Shown: piece after piece, positions 1 to 7,900 of the stretch
How positions within the stretch are numbered: the first letter of the stretch is position 1
Layout of the letters: the number at the start of each line of letters is the position of its first letter
Notes under the pieces: generated by a model
What the model saw: only the letters and a program-made list of their open reading frames with translations
Database searches by the model: none
Told to the model about the DNA's origin: nothing
Translations under genes and position numbers: made by a program
Assembly (NCBI GenBank): GCA_003056285.1
Contig: NDWU01000010.1
Coordinates: 1 to 54,454, forward strand
Direction of reading: 5' to 3'
DNA: 54,454 nt
Source: Candidatus Terraquivivens tikiterensis
Lineage (GTDB): Archaea > Thermoproteota > Nitrososphaeria_A > Caldarchaeales > Wolframiiraptoraceae

Positions 1-2
1 TG

Positions 3-626
3 ACTAATGTAACAGCGTTGATAGATAACAGAATAAAAAGGTACGATTTAAGGGGACTCTACCACATTCATAGAACCTATGAAATAAAGAGAAAAAGGAT
101 GCAGGAGCTCTCAAAAACCAAGCCCAAAACATCCAAGGGGCTCCTAGAAAAGTACGCGGGCAGGGAGAAGAACAGGGCTAGGGACTTCATGCATAAGCTC
201 ACGACGTCGATAGCAAGGAAGCTTAAAGAGCTAGGAAGCGGAGCGATACTCGAGGACATTAATGACATCAAGGGCAGGGTCTTAAACGGCTCGAAGAAGA
301 ACAACAGGAAGCTCTCGAAGTGGAACGCTAGGCAGTTCCAGTTCATGCTCGAGTACAAGCTGAGGTGGCTCGGCCTACCGGTTAAATACGTAAACCCGAG
401 GAACTCCTCCAAGACCTGCGTCCTCTGCTCCGGCAGGATGTCTGCCTATGGACGCAGGTCTATGAAGTGCAGGAAATGCGGCTTAAGCATGGACAGGGAT
501 GTTGTAGCGGTCTTGAACCTTCAGATGCGGGGAGCGGGGTTCCCCCAAAGGGCCCTCGATGAAATAGTCGAGAGGGAAGGGTTGAGTAGGGATGAAAGTA
601 ACAAAACGTTATGCATCTCTACTTAA
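3..626 (+). CDS. tnpB: TnpB RNA-guided nuclease, N-terminus outside window
   Basis: TnpB is the RNA-guided DNA nuclease of IS200/IS605/IS607 elements and the ancestor of Cas12. The frame is open to the left edge, so the TTG at 18 is not the real start and roughly half of the protein is missing. What remains includes the end of the RuvC-I region, the RuvC-II strand LEDINDIKG with its catalytic Glu, a four-cysteine zinc ribbon (CVLC and CRKC), and Ruv[15 protein letters not shown] with its Asp. All visible catalytic residues are intact, so the protein may be active if the missing N-terminus is. The last codons lie inside the right-end inverted repeat, as in other elements where the omega RNA overlaps the 3' end of tnpB. 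Confidence 0.9.
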   Translation, partial: TNVTALIDNRIKRYDLRGLYHIHRTYEIKRKRMQELSKTKPKTSKGLLEKYAGREKNRARDFMHKLTTSIARKLKELGSGAILEDINDIKGRVLNGSKKNNRKLSKWNARQFQFMLEYKLRWLGLPVKYVNPRNSSKTCVLCSGRMSAYGRRSMKCRKCGLSMDRDVVAVLNLQMRGAGFPQRALDEIVEREGLSRDESNKTLCIST

Positions 627-629
627 CCC
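579..629 (+). repeat. Inverted repeat at IS right end, likely omega RNA 3' stem
   Basis: GGGTTGAGTAG (579-589) pairs with CTACTTAACCC (619-629) at 10 of 11 positions, and the mismatch becomes a G-U pair in RNA. The 29-nt loop holds the last codons of tnpB. The position matches the subterminal hairpin of IS605 right ends, which also forms the 3' scaffold of the omega RNA; the sequence that follows would be read as the guide. Here that sequence is acr3. Confidence 0.6.
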
Positions 630-922
630 AGAACCCGCTCCTTTCCTACTTCGTTATAATGTTTCTCATGTCCTTCTTCGTTGGATACCGGTCGGGCCTA
701 GATTACAGTAGGGTTACCTCTTTGGCTTTTACAGCTGCGAGTAACAACTTCGAGCTTGCGATAGCCGTTGCGGTATCCGTTTTCGGTCTAGCCTCTAAGG
801 AAGCTTTCGCGACAGTAATAGGTCCATTGATAGAGGTGCCCGTGATGATCTCGTTGGTAAACCTAGCGCTCTGGTTTAGGAAGCGCCTATACGAGAGAAT
901 GGTCGTACAGCCTACCCGGTAA
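630..922 (+). pseudogene. acr3: acr3 arsenite efflux gene, 3' fragment
   Basis: The frame encodes the last about 95 residues of the ACR3 arsenite permease, including the conserved block [13 protein letters not shown] and the ending [15 protein letters not shown]. Complete ACR3 proteins have about 340-400 residues and ten membrane helices; only about the last three are left. The homology begins right after the transposon end, so the element either inserted into acr3 or removed its 5' part. An ATG at 611 lies within the transposon and does not make this a functional gene. Whether the acr3 5' part lies upstream of the element cannot be seen. No arsR or arsC is present downstream. Confidence 0.85.
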
Positions 923-1117
923 TTCGGAGAGAACATCGACGTATTCCATCAGCAAAAGAAGAAAACGAATCCGATGGCAAAGCTCCTCTTATCTAATAAT
1001 TTTAGAATTTGGATTGGACTTTAACGCCTTCTTGAAGGATGTTTCTTTACAATATCCCGAGAGCTTTTTCGGCGTTACAATTGTGAAGTAAGGATTTAAC
1101 TATTTTAGAGTGAAACG

Positions 1118-1124
1118 TATAAAT
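1118..1124 (+). promoter_or_regulatory. TATA box of structured RNA
   Basis: TATAAAT stands in AT-rich flank, preceded by GTGAAAC as a possible BRE. Its centre lies about 26 bp before the first base of the closing stem of the RNA at 1147-1369, the normal archaeal distance to a transcription start. No plus-strand protein gene follows that it could serve. The stretch 923-1110 otherwise shows nothing I can name. Confidence 0.6.
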
Positions 1125-1146
1125 CTATGGAATTGCAACATTTTAT

Positions 1147-1369
1147 TGCGTCGTCCGGAAAAGGAGAGGCTGGCGCTGAGCAGCGCCTGGGGGAAGCCTC
1201 AGGCGCTGCAGGCGTCAACCCGTACCCAGCGATCCGGGGCTGCTACGGCAGTACCCCTAAAGCTGAGTACGGGTGGGAGGTGCCCACAGGGCATCATGGG
1301 GTTAAACCACGGAGGATGCCCTGGTAGGGAGGCCCGCCGTCTCCGAAAGACGACGCATTCGTAATTTTT
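1147..1369 (+). ncRNA. Unidentified structured RNA, about 215 nt
   Basis: A perfect 8-bp terminal stem (GCGTCGTC 1148-1155 with GACGACGC 1349-1356) encloses three hairpins. Hairpin A has GAGGCT/AGCCTC (1166-1171/1195-1200) capped by GGCGCT-GAGC-AGCGCC. Hairpin B has ACCCGTAC/GTACGGGT (1218-1225/1267-1274), then CAGC/GCTG, then GGGG-CTGC-TACG-GCAG-TA-CCCC. Hairpin C has GGGCATC/GATGCCC (1289-1295/1315-1321) around GGTT-AA-ACC. A TATA box sits about 26 bp before the stem and TTTTT (1365-1369) follows it, so it looks like an independent transcription unit. I do not recognise it: I see neither the SRP helix 8 motif nor the RNase P core motifs. Its 3' third is antisense to the end of the gene at 1294-2001. 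Confidence 0.55.
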
Positions 1370-2001
1370 GCTATGTGACTCATGATTTCGTAATACTCTT
1401 GTGGCGAGAGCTCGTTGACCGTTACGCTTTCGACGTCTATCACATAAAGCATGTAAAGCCTAGCGTTGAGTATTTCCTCGAAGCTAATGGGAGGTTTCGT
1501 GTAATAAAGGTCGCAGATCCTTTTGATGCGAAGCACATCTTCCTCACCCCTATCCCTTGGTGGCTTCAGGAAAACGTATGGAACTTTTACGATATTATGC
1601 GGCGGCGTTCCAATGCCGAACTTTTTTGCGAATGCGCTGTACCTTGCTATCTTGCTGGCGACCCTGGCAAAAAGGTATGTATTTGGGTCGAGGGCGTGCT
1701 CAGGAGGTACGAATCCTGTCTCTATCTCGATTATGAGGTCACCGTCGCCCTTTACGCCGTATACGTCGCAAGTTAGTATTTCGTTTAGCCTGTATTCGAC
1801 GTCCACCTCATAACCCTTGGCTATCAAGTCGGCGGCGCAGACGATCTCCATCACGGAATGGTTTATCTTAACCATGTTGGCTTCGTACAACCTGCATAGT
1901 TTCTTGTACATGCCCTCAAGCTTACATGCCACATCTTTACCGTATCTCTCGCCTATACGAGCAATTGTTCTTGAGAGGTCCTCTTCGAACTTATTCATCA
2001 A
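1294..2001 (-). CDS. Conserved hypothetical protein, PD-(D/E)XK-like
   Basis: A 235-residue soluble protein that I cannot assign to a named family. The first 50 residues look helical. The middle holds CDVYGVKGDGDLIIEIETGF, where an Asp followed by a hydrophobic strand ending in E-x-E resembles the core of PD-(D/E)XK nucleases, though the usual Lys is replaced. There is no signal peptide or membrane segment. The last about 20 residues, rich in Gly and Pro, are encoded opposite hairpin C and the terminal stem of the RNA at 1147-1369, so the two units converge and overlap. The gene stands alone. The start at 2001 is the double Met; the second is equally possible. A nuclease role is only a suggestion. 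Confidence 0.6.
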   Translation of the reverse strand: MMNKFEEDLSRTIARIGERYGKDVACKLEGMYKKLCRLYEANMVKINHSVMEIVCAADLIAKGYEVDVEYRLNEILTCDVYGVKGDGDLIIEIETGFVPPEHALDPNTYLFARVASKIARYSAFAKKFGIGTPPHNIVKVPYVFLKPPRDRGEEDVLRIKRICDLYYTKPPISFEEILNARLYMLYVIDVESVTVNELSPQEYYEIMSHIAKITNASSFGDGGPPYQGILRGLTP

Positions 2002-2101
2002 GACCGTCGAAAAGCTTGGATGAAATAAACTTTTGACACGTAAAAAGGATCCTTCGGAAGAATTGGGGATCTTCCTTGGGTTCTGGCCATCCTATAGCAA
2101 A

Positions 2102-2119
2102 CGCTTAAATCATCGATGA
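2102..2119 (+). promoter_or_regulatory. copA promoter with 10-bp palindrome
   Basis: CGCTTAAAT (2102-2110) is a TATA-like box about 30 bp before the copA ATG, giving a leader of only a few bases. The perfect palindrome TCATCGATGA (2110-2119) starts at its last base and could be a repressor site. A 10-bp palindrome can arise by chance. A second inverted repeat, GGAAGA/TCTTCC, lies upstream at about 2055-2074. Confidence 0.35.
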
Positions 2120-2137
2120 CGACGTTATAAGAGAGAG

Positions 2138-4186
2138 ATGGCAAAAGACCCAGTATGCGGGATGTTCGTGGAAGAGACCGAGGATGCGTTAAAAGCTACC
2201 GTTAGGGGCAGAACGTACTACTTCTGTAGCGAGACGTGCCTCAAGACTTTCCTGATGCCAGAGGTCGAGGTTAGGAATCTAAAAAGGATGACGATCCTTA
2301 GCTTCGCGCTAGGAATACCTGCCCTCATACTGACTTGGTCCATTAGTTTGCCCTTACCGATACCCAACAGCCTCCTGTTATTCTTTTTGGCAACGCCCGT
2401 GCAGTTCGTAGCAGGCTCTTCTTTCTACAGGGGAACGTGGCATGCGATTAGAGCCAAGTCGGCAAACATGGATACGCTCATAGTGGTAGGGACTTCCGCT
2501 GCTTGGCTTTACAGCACGCTCGCGACATTCGTGCCTTCCGCATTCCCTGATGGGCTGTACTACGAAGTATCGGCTTTGATAATAGCCTTCGTACTCCTAG
2601 GAAGGTTACTCGAGCACGCCGTTAGGGTGAGGGCATCCGACGTCGTGAGGAAGCTTATGGAACTCCAGCCAACCACCGCAAGGGTATTGCGGGAAGGTGC
2701 TGAGGTGATGCTTCCGGTCGAGAGGGTAAACGTTGGCGACGTTTTGTTGGTTAAGCCGGGCGAGAAGATACCCGTGGACGGTGTGGTCGTTGAAGGGCAT
2801 TCTGCGGTCGACGAGAAATTGATCACCGGCGAAAGTATCCCCGTTGAGAAGGGAGTGGGTGACGAGGTAATAGGTGGAACGATAAACGAGAGCGGAATCC
2901 TTTTAGTTAAAGCAACAAAGGTTGGAGCTGACACAACGTTGTCCCAGATAGTAAGGCTTGTCGAAGAAGCTCAGGCAGCGCAGGCTCCGATAGAACGCCT
3001 AGCGGATAAGGTGGCCTCCTACTTCGTTCCTGCTGTAGTCGTTATCAGCATCGCCGCATTTTTGACGTGGTACCTCCTTTTTTGGCAACCTACCCAAAGC
3101 CATTACGGCTTTCGTAGCAGTTTTGATAGTGTCCTGCCCATGCGCCTTAGGTTTAGCAACGCCGGCGGCCTTGGTCGTTGGCGTGGGAAAGGGTGCTGAA
3201 AACGGCATATTGATAAAAGGTGGGGAAAACCTTCAAAGGGCTCATAAGGTAACGACCGTGGTCTTTGACAAAACCGGCACGCTCACAAAAGGTGAACCGA
3301 CGGTAACCAGCATCGTCCTCTTGGAGGGCATGGATGAAAAAGATGTCATGATGCTGGCCGCATCCGCTGAGCTCGGCTCGGAGCACCCTTTGGGGGAGGC
3401 CGTCGTTAAGAAAGCAAGGGAGCTTGGGATAGAACCAATCAGGTCGGAAAGGTCGAGTCGGTTCCGGGCAAAGGCATTGTAGCAACCGTGAACGGGAAGC
3501 GGGTTCTGGTAGGCAACAGGAAGCTATTCATCTCGATGGGCCTCGAACTATCATGGCTGGAAGAAACCATAAGGAGGCTTGAGCAAGAAGGCAAGACGGT
3601 ATTGATTGTCTCGGTCGATGAAAGGCCTACTGCCCTGATATGCGTAGAGGATGTTCTAAAGGAGCATGCTGCCGAGGCCGTGGGCCAACTTAGGTCCATG
3701 TATCTCGAAGTCGTAATGCTTACTGGCGACAACGAGAGGGTGGCGAGGGCGGTTGCAAAGCGGCTGGGAATAGAGCACGTGGTAGCAGAGGTTTTACCAT
3801 CCGAAAAGCTTGACATAGTAAAGAGGCTCCAGGGTGAGGGGAAGGTTGTGGCAATGGTCGGTGACGGCGTAAACGATGCACCGGCCCTGGCTCAGGCCGA
3901 CTTGGGTATTGCCATAGGTAGCGGAACCGACGTTGCCTTAGAGGCTGGCGGCATAGTCCTTATGAAAGACGATCTGAGGAACGTCGCGGCGGCGATAAAG
4001 CTCAGCAAAAGCACGATGCGTAAAATAAAGCAGAACCTTTTCTGGGCTTTCGCTTACAACACGACGCTCATACCAGTGGCCGCCATGGGTTACCTTAACC
4101 CGATACTGGCCGGCATAGCCATGGCGCTTAGCTCCGTTAGCGTTGTCACGAATTCCCTAACATTAAAAAGGTTAAGGCTAAGATAA
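2138..4186 (+). pseudogene. copA: Copper-exporting P1B ATPase, two frameshifts
   Basis: The three open segments 2138-3199, 3123-3482 and 3488-4186 together encode one P1B-1 copper ATPase of about 682 residues. In order they show an N-terminal YHS domain (DPVCGM, CSETC) in place of the usual CXXC heavy-metal domain, early membrane helices, actuator motif TGES, ion-site SCPCALG, DKTGT with the phosphorylated Asp, SEHPLG, TGDN, GDGVNDAP, and the C-terminal YN and MALSS signatures of Cu(I) pumps. The first shift is in a run of six T near 3078-3083 (five would restore [10 protein letters not shown]). The second is in an AAA run near 3441-3445 (four would restore RSEKVESVPGKG). The gene is otherwise well conserved, so sequencing error is as likely as decay. 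Confidence 0.85.
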
Positions 4187-4237
4187 AGCACAAACAAAAT
4201 TTTTATCCTAACGATGGAGGTTTAGTCAGAATAAAAT

Positions 4238-5005
4238 ATGAGCGCAGCCAGGAGCTTGCTAAACATCATATACAACAGAAGGACGATCAGGAAGTTCAAA
4301 CCGGTTGATGTACCGGAGGAAATAGTCAACATGATAGTGGAGGCGGGACAGAGAGCACCCTCATACAACCAAGCATACTCGTTCATTCTTGTCAGCGACA
4401 GGGAAAAGAGGAAGGCGTTGGAGGAGATCTGCGATGCAAAGTACGTCTCGAACGCTTCCGTGATAATAGTAGTGTGCAGCGACCTCAACAGGGTCAAGAA
4501 GATGTTCGATTACCTTTCCAATAACCACGTGCTTATGTACGACGAGTACCCGGTCGAGACCATATACAGCATATTTGAGACAGGGCTTGCGACCCAAAAC
4601 ATGATCATAGCCGCTGAGGTTCTCGGGTTCGGTACTGCTTTGCTCGACTGCGCTCTCTTCGAGGCGGAGCGGGTGGCGGCCCTGCTGGAGCTCCCGAAGG
4701 GAGTAGTCCCCATAGGTTTACTGTGTATAGGAGAGAAGGATGAGCTACCGCCTAAGAGACCTAGGTGGCCGTTGCACATGGTGCTTCACAAGAATAAATA
4801 CCGAGAGCCGAACCCATACGAGGTCGCCAACTACGTCGAAGAATCTTCTGAGATGTACGACCAAGAGGGTTATTTGATGAAGTACGGGGGTATCCCGATG
4901 AAGTACAAGGATTATCTGGCCGCGAAGATCGAACGGACAAAAGAGTTAGAGAGGAAGTACGAAAAGCTCTCAAAGTTTCTCAAGAAAGCTGGGTTTAGAA
5001 TATAG
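4238..5005 (+). CDS. Nitroreductase family FMN oxidoreductase
   Basis: A 255-residue member of the nitroreductase fold, homodimeric FMN enzymes that use NAD(P)H to reduce nitro groups, quinones or flavins. The N-terminal block YNRRTIRKFKP binds the FMN phosphate, RAPSYNQAYSF is the second FMN contact, and the GFGT region (about 130) with a later GLLCIGEKDE match the C-terminal half. The last about 60 residues are highly charged and helical (RTKELERKYEKL), a tail beyond the common core. A TATA-like TTTTTAT near 4200 precedes it. The substrate cannot be told from sequence. It stands alone between the copper ATPase and the prenyl synthase. Confidence 0.85.
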   Translation: MSAARSLLNIIYNRRTIRKFKPVDVPEEIVNMIVEAGQRAPSYNQAYSFILVSDREKRKALEEICDAKYVSNASVIIVVCSDLNRVKKMFDYLSNNHVLMYDEYPVETIYSIFETGLATQNMIIAAEVLGFGTALLDCALFEAERVAALLELPKGVVPIGLLCIGEKDELPPKRPRWPLHMVLHKNKYREPNPYEVANYVEESSEMYDQEGYLMKYGGIPMKYKDYLAAKIERTKELERKYEKLSKFLKKAGFRI

Positions 5006-5070
5006 TCGTGAGGACGGATAGTTAGGTCCTAAGCTTTTTATATTATTGATCTAAAAGCGTTCATGAAAGC

Positions 5071-6144
5071 ATGGCGGGAGAAGAGCAGCAAGTATTAAGC
5101 ATGCTAAGGGAATACTCTCGGCTTGTTGAGGAGGCTATAGAGCGCTACGTGCCTAGAAAGTTCACGGAGGAGGAGGCTGCAAGGCTGTTCGGTAGACCAA
5201 GGTTCTCATACGAGCCGGATTCGCTAACCAAGGCCATATCCGATCCTTTCTGGGATTTGATGGATAGGGGCGGAAAGAGGTGGAGGCCCGCCTTACTTCT
5301 AATTACGTATGAGGCGTTAGGCGGCAGGGCCGAGGATGTCGTGGATATAGCCATAATACCCGAGATCGTCCACAATGGCACCCTGATAGTTGACGACATC
5401 GAAGACAACGGGGATTTTAGGCGTGGCAAGGAATGCATACATAGAATTTACGGTATAGACGTAGCGGTCAACGTCGGAAACACGATGTATTACCTCCCGC
5501 TCTTGGGTCTGCTGAAGGACAAAAAAATCCCCCAAGAGAAGAAGCTGGCAATCCTGCAGTGCTACGTCGAGGAGATGCTAAGGCTGAGCTTAGGCCAGGC
5601 CATGGACATAGCTTGGCACAAGGGGCTGGTCAGCGATATCGATGAAGAGCACTACATGCAGATGTGCGCATTCAAAACCGGATCGCTTTCGCGCATGGCC
5701 GTCGGGATAGCTGGTATATTGGCGGATGCCGACCACGAGCTCTTAGAGCGTTTGAAGGACTTTGCTGAATCCCTCAGCATAGCCTTCCAGATACAGGACG
5801 ACATTCTAAACATCATAGGGGATGCGAGGAAGTACGGCAAGGAGATAGGAGGTGATATAAAGGAGGGGAAGAGGACGTTGATGGTGATCTACGCCATGAA
5901 GCACCTACCGAAGGAAGAGGCAGATAGGTTGAAAGAGATCCTTTCAATGCACACGAGCGAGCCCAGCCTGATAGAGGAGGCGATCAGCTTGATAAAGAGG
6001 AGCGGTGCCGTGGAGTATGCAGCCGGAGTTGCCAAGAAGCTCGTGAAGGAATCATGGGATGCATTGGATGCCCTCCTACCGAATACACCTGCGAAGAAGA
6101 AGCTCAAAGCTTTGGCGAATTTTCTAATCGTGCGTGAATTCTAG
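5071..6144 (+). CDS. Geranylgeranyl/polyprenyl diphosphate synthase
   Basis: This trans-prenyltransferase condenses isopentenyl diphosphate with an allylic diphosphate to make the C20 or longer chain for archaeal membrane lipids. GGKRWRP binds IPP. The first Asp-rich motif is DDIEDNGDFRRG (DDxxD), and the second is QIQDDILN, where the usual last Asp is Asn, a common variant. The 357-residue length is at the long end of the family because of about 40 extra N-terminal residues. A TATA-like CTTTTTATATTA near 5034-5045 lies about 30 bp before the ATG, so the leader is very short. The 3' end overlaps the convergent DUF763 gene by 21 bp. Chain length is not certain. Confidence 0.9.
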   Translation: MAGEEQQVLSMLREYSRLVEEAIERYVPRKFTEEEAARLFGRPRFSYEPDSLTKAISDPFWDLMDRGGKRWRPALLLITYEALGGRAEDVVDIAIIPEIVHNGTLIVDDIEDNGDFRRGKECIHRIYGIDVAVNVGNTMYYLPLLGLLKDKKIPQEKKLAILQCYVEEMLRLSLGQAMDIAWHKGLVSDIDEEHYMQMCAFKTGSLSRMAVGIAGILADADHELLERLKDFAESLSIAFQIQDDILNIIGDARKYGKEIGGDIKEGKRTLMVIYAMKHLPKEEADRLKEILSMHTSEPSLIEEAISLIKRSGAVEYAAGVAKKLVKESWDALDALLPNTPAKKKLKALANFLIVREF

Positions 6145-7272
6145 CATCGTCGCTTGCTCAACGCGTGCAAGCCTCCTGAGGGCATCGAGCTTTGCCTCTC
6201 TTTCCAATTCGGCAGCCTCGAGCATCTCTTTCAAGAATTTCGTTGCCTCGTCCATCGTCCTTCTCGAAACAGGATATGGAACGCCGTCCTTCCCTCCTAC
6301 GGCGAAGCTGTACTTTACGGGATCCCTCCAGTCGACCTCCGAGCCAAACACAAGGGAAGCGATCAGGGCCAGCGCCCTGACGGTCGAGGGGCCAACCCCC
6401 CTTATCTCGGCCAGCTCCTCGTAGCTTCTCGGCTGAAGCTCGTACAGTTTTCTCAGCGAATCCCAGTTTACCCTCCTGGGCATTCGGAGGTACGCTGGAA
6501 CCTCTCCGATTTTTGCTACGGGTACATCATCGCCCAGCCACCTCGTTAAGCTCTCCTGTTTTTGAAGGAGGTTGATCATGCGCACGAGCTTGGATGGCGG
6601 CTCGCACGCAAGGTCGAGTGAGGTTTTCCTAGCACCCTCTGACCTTCTCGACGTCATGTTTAGGACGACGTATGAGATACTGTCGCTTACGATGGAGGAG
6701 TGTGGCTCGACCACGAAGCTCTTCACGGCCTCGCCGAGCCAGTGGTATCTCCTAGCATACCCCTCGGTCACGTTCATGCCTTGTTGAACCACCGCCCATT
6801 TTCCTTTTTCGTCTACGAGCATAGCGTGGTGGTAAAGGTCGTAACCGTCCTGGAGGAGCGCGTTGTCAACCTTTGCGGATAACCTGCTTGCTCGTAATAA
6901 ATCTTCTATCCGTCCCTCGTCGAACCCGTAGGAAGCAAGCGCATATTTTAGCTCCTCTGGCGTCTTCTTGCTCTTCGAACCCTTTCCTCCAGCAACCATT
7001 ATGCCGTGCTTCTCAAAACTTAACCCCTCCCTTAGGACCCCGGTTACTACCGTTGTAAGACCGCTCGAGTGCCAGTCGAAGCCAAGGACGCAGCCGAACG
7101 ACTGAAACCAGAATGGGTCTGAAACCCTCCTGAGAAACTCCTCCGTACCGTAGCTCTCAACTATGACGGCAACTATAGCATCGGCAAGCTTCCTCATCCT
7201 CTCCACGAGCCAGCTTGGTGCGTGGCCAGAATGTAGCGGTAACTCTGCGACGCCAGTCTTAGCCGGTACCAT
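6124..7272 (-). CDS. DUF763 family protein
   Basis: The protein matches DUF763, a widespread thermophile family of unknown function, by its N-terminal signature KTGVAELPLHSGHAPSWL and by conserved blocks around GYDLYHHAML and RYHWLG. Residues about 290-325 (ELAEIRGVGPSTVRALALIA) form a helix-hairpin-helix, which suggests nucleic acid binding. I place the start at 7272 rather than at an upstream ATG at 7323: the family begins with this motif, and a TATA-like TTTATTATA at 7296-7304 on the minus strand puts the transcript start almost on this ATG. The final 21 bp overlap the end of the convergent prenyl synthase gene. Function unknown. Confidence 0.85.
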   Translation of the reverse strand: MVPAKTGVAELPLHSGHAPSWLVERMRKLADAIVAVIVESYGTEEFLRRVSDPFWFQSFGCVLGFDWHSSGLTTVVTGVLREGLSFEKHGIMVAGGKGSKSKKTPEELKYALASYGFDEGRIEDLLRASRLSAKVDNALLQDGYDLYHHAMLVDEKGKWAVVQQGMNVTEGYARRYHWLGEAVKSFVVEPHSSIVSDSISYVVLNMTSRRSEGARKTSLDLACEPPSKLVRMINLLQKQESLTRWLGDDVPVAKIGEVPAYLRMPRRVNWDSLRKLYELQPRSYEELAEIRGVGPSTVRALALIASLVFGSEVDWRDPVKYSFAVGGKDGVPYPVSRRTMDEATKFLKEMLEAAELEREAKLDALRRLARVEQATMLEFTHD

Positions 7273-7402
7273 CCATAAAAGTAAGGTGCCAAGGCTATAA
7301 TAAACGTAGCGTGGCAAAACCACAAGGGTGCCGGGACGCTCTACTTCTCCTTTTTTAACGAACGTTTTTAATCAGGCTATATGCCCTCCATAACGCGGGT
7401 GC

Positions 7403-7891
7403 ATGCGATTGAAGATGGAGATAGTTGACATAAAAGTACCTGAGGGGTGTAACGTCATATTCGGCATAACACACTTCATAAAGAGCGTGGAGGATATCTA
7501 CGAGGCGGTAATGAACTCCGTACCTGGGGCGAAGTTTGGCCTGGCCTTCGCCGAGGCGAGCGGGCCGTGCCTCATCAGGCATGAGGGTACGGATGAAGGG
7601 CTGAGGAAGCTTGCCGCCGAAACGCTACTCAGGGTAGGGTGCGGACACACGTTCCTATTGTTCATAAAGGACATGTATCCAATAAACGTGCTGAACAGGC
7701 TGAAAGAGGTGCCTGAGGTTTGCACGATTCTGGCCGCCACTGCAAACCCGTTGCAGATCGTAGTAGTCGAGTCCGAGCAGGGCAGAGGGGTGCTTGGCGT
7801 AATCGATGGTTACAGATCAAAGGGGATCGAGGGTGAGGAGGATATCAGAAAGAGGAAGGAGTTCCTCAGGAAAATAGGGTACAAACTATAG
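7403..7891 (+). CDS. Adenosine-specific kinase
   Basis: This 162-residue protein matches the small archaeal family described as adenosine-specific kinase (PF04008), which phosphorylates adenosine to AMP and is unrelated to the ribokinase and GHMP folds. Family blocks visible are GCNVIFGITHFIKSVEDIYEA, FGLAFAEASGPCLIR and GHTFLLFIKDMYPINVLN, and near the end QGRGVLGVIDG. The length is typical. The start at 7403 follows a TATA-like GTTTTTAAT near 7363-7371; ATG 7415 is an alternative that trims four residues. It stands alone between two minus-strand genes. Confidence 0.85.
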   Translation: MRLKMEIVDIKVPEGCNVIFGITHFIKSVEDIYEAVMNSVPGAKFGLAFAEASGPCLIRHEGTDEGLRKLAAETLLRVGCGHTFLLFIKDMYPINVLNRLKEVPEVCTILAATANPLQIVVVESEQGRGVLGVIDGYRSKGIEGEEDIRKRKEFLRKIGYKL

Positions 7892-7900
7892 AGCGTCGTT

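Larger units (their letters stand above)
1..629 (+). mobile_element. IS200/IS605-type element, right part only
   Basis: The element consists of a TnpB frame that runs in from the left edge of the window, followed by an inverted repeat that spans the tnpB stop codon. Arsenite-transporter sequence begins within about 10-15 bp of the second repeat arm, which places the right end near 625-640. No tnpA can be seen because the left part is outside the window. IS605 elements make no target duplication, so no direct repeat is expected. Element type is inferred from TnpB; an IS607-type element is possible. Confidence 0.75.

Noticed and set aside
1147-1369. RNase P or SRP RNA identity for the orphan RNA
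   Set aside because: GGGGGAAGCC resembles RNase P CR-I, but the base stretch needed for the P4 3' strand is tied up in a perfect hairpin and the CR-V motif is absent. No helix 8 motif of SRP RNA is present.
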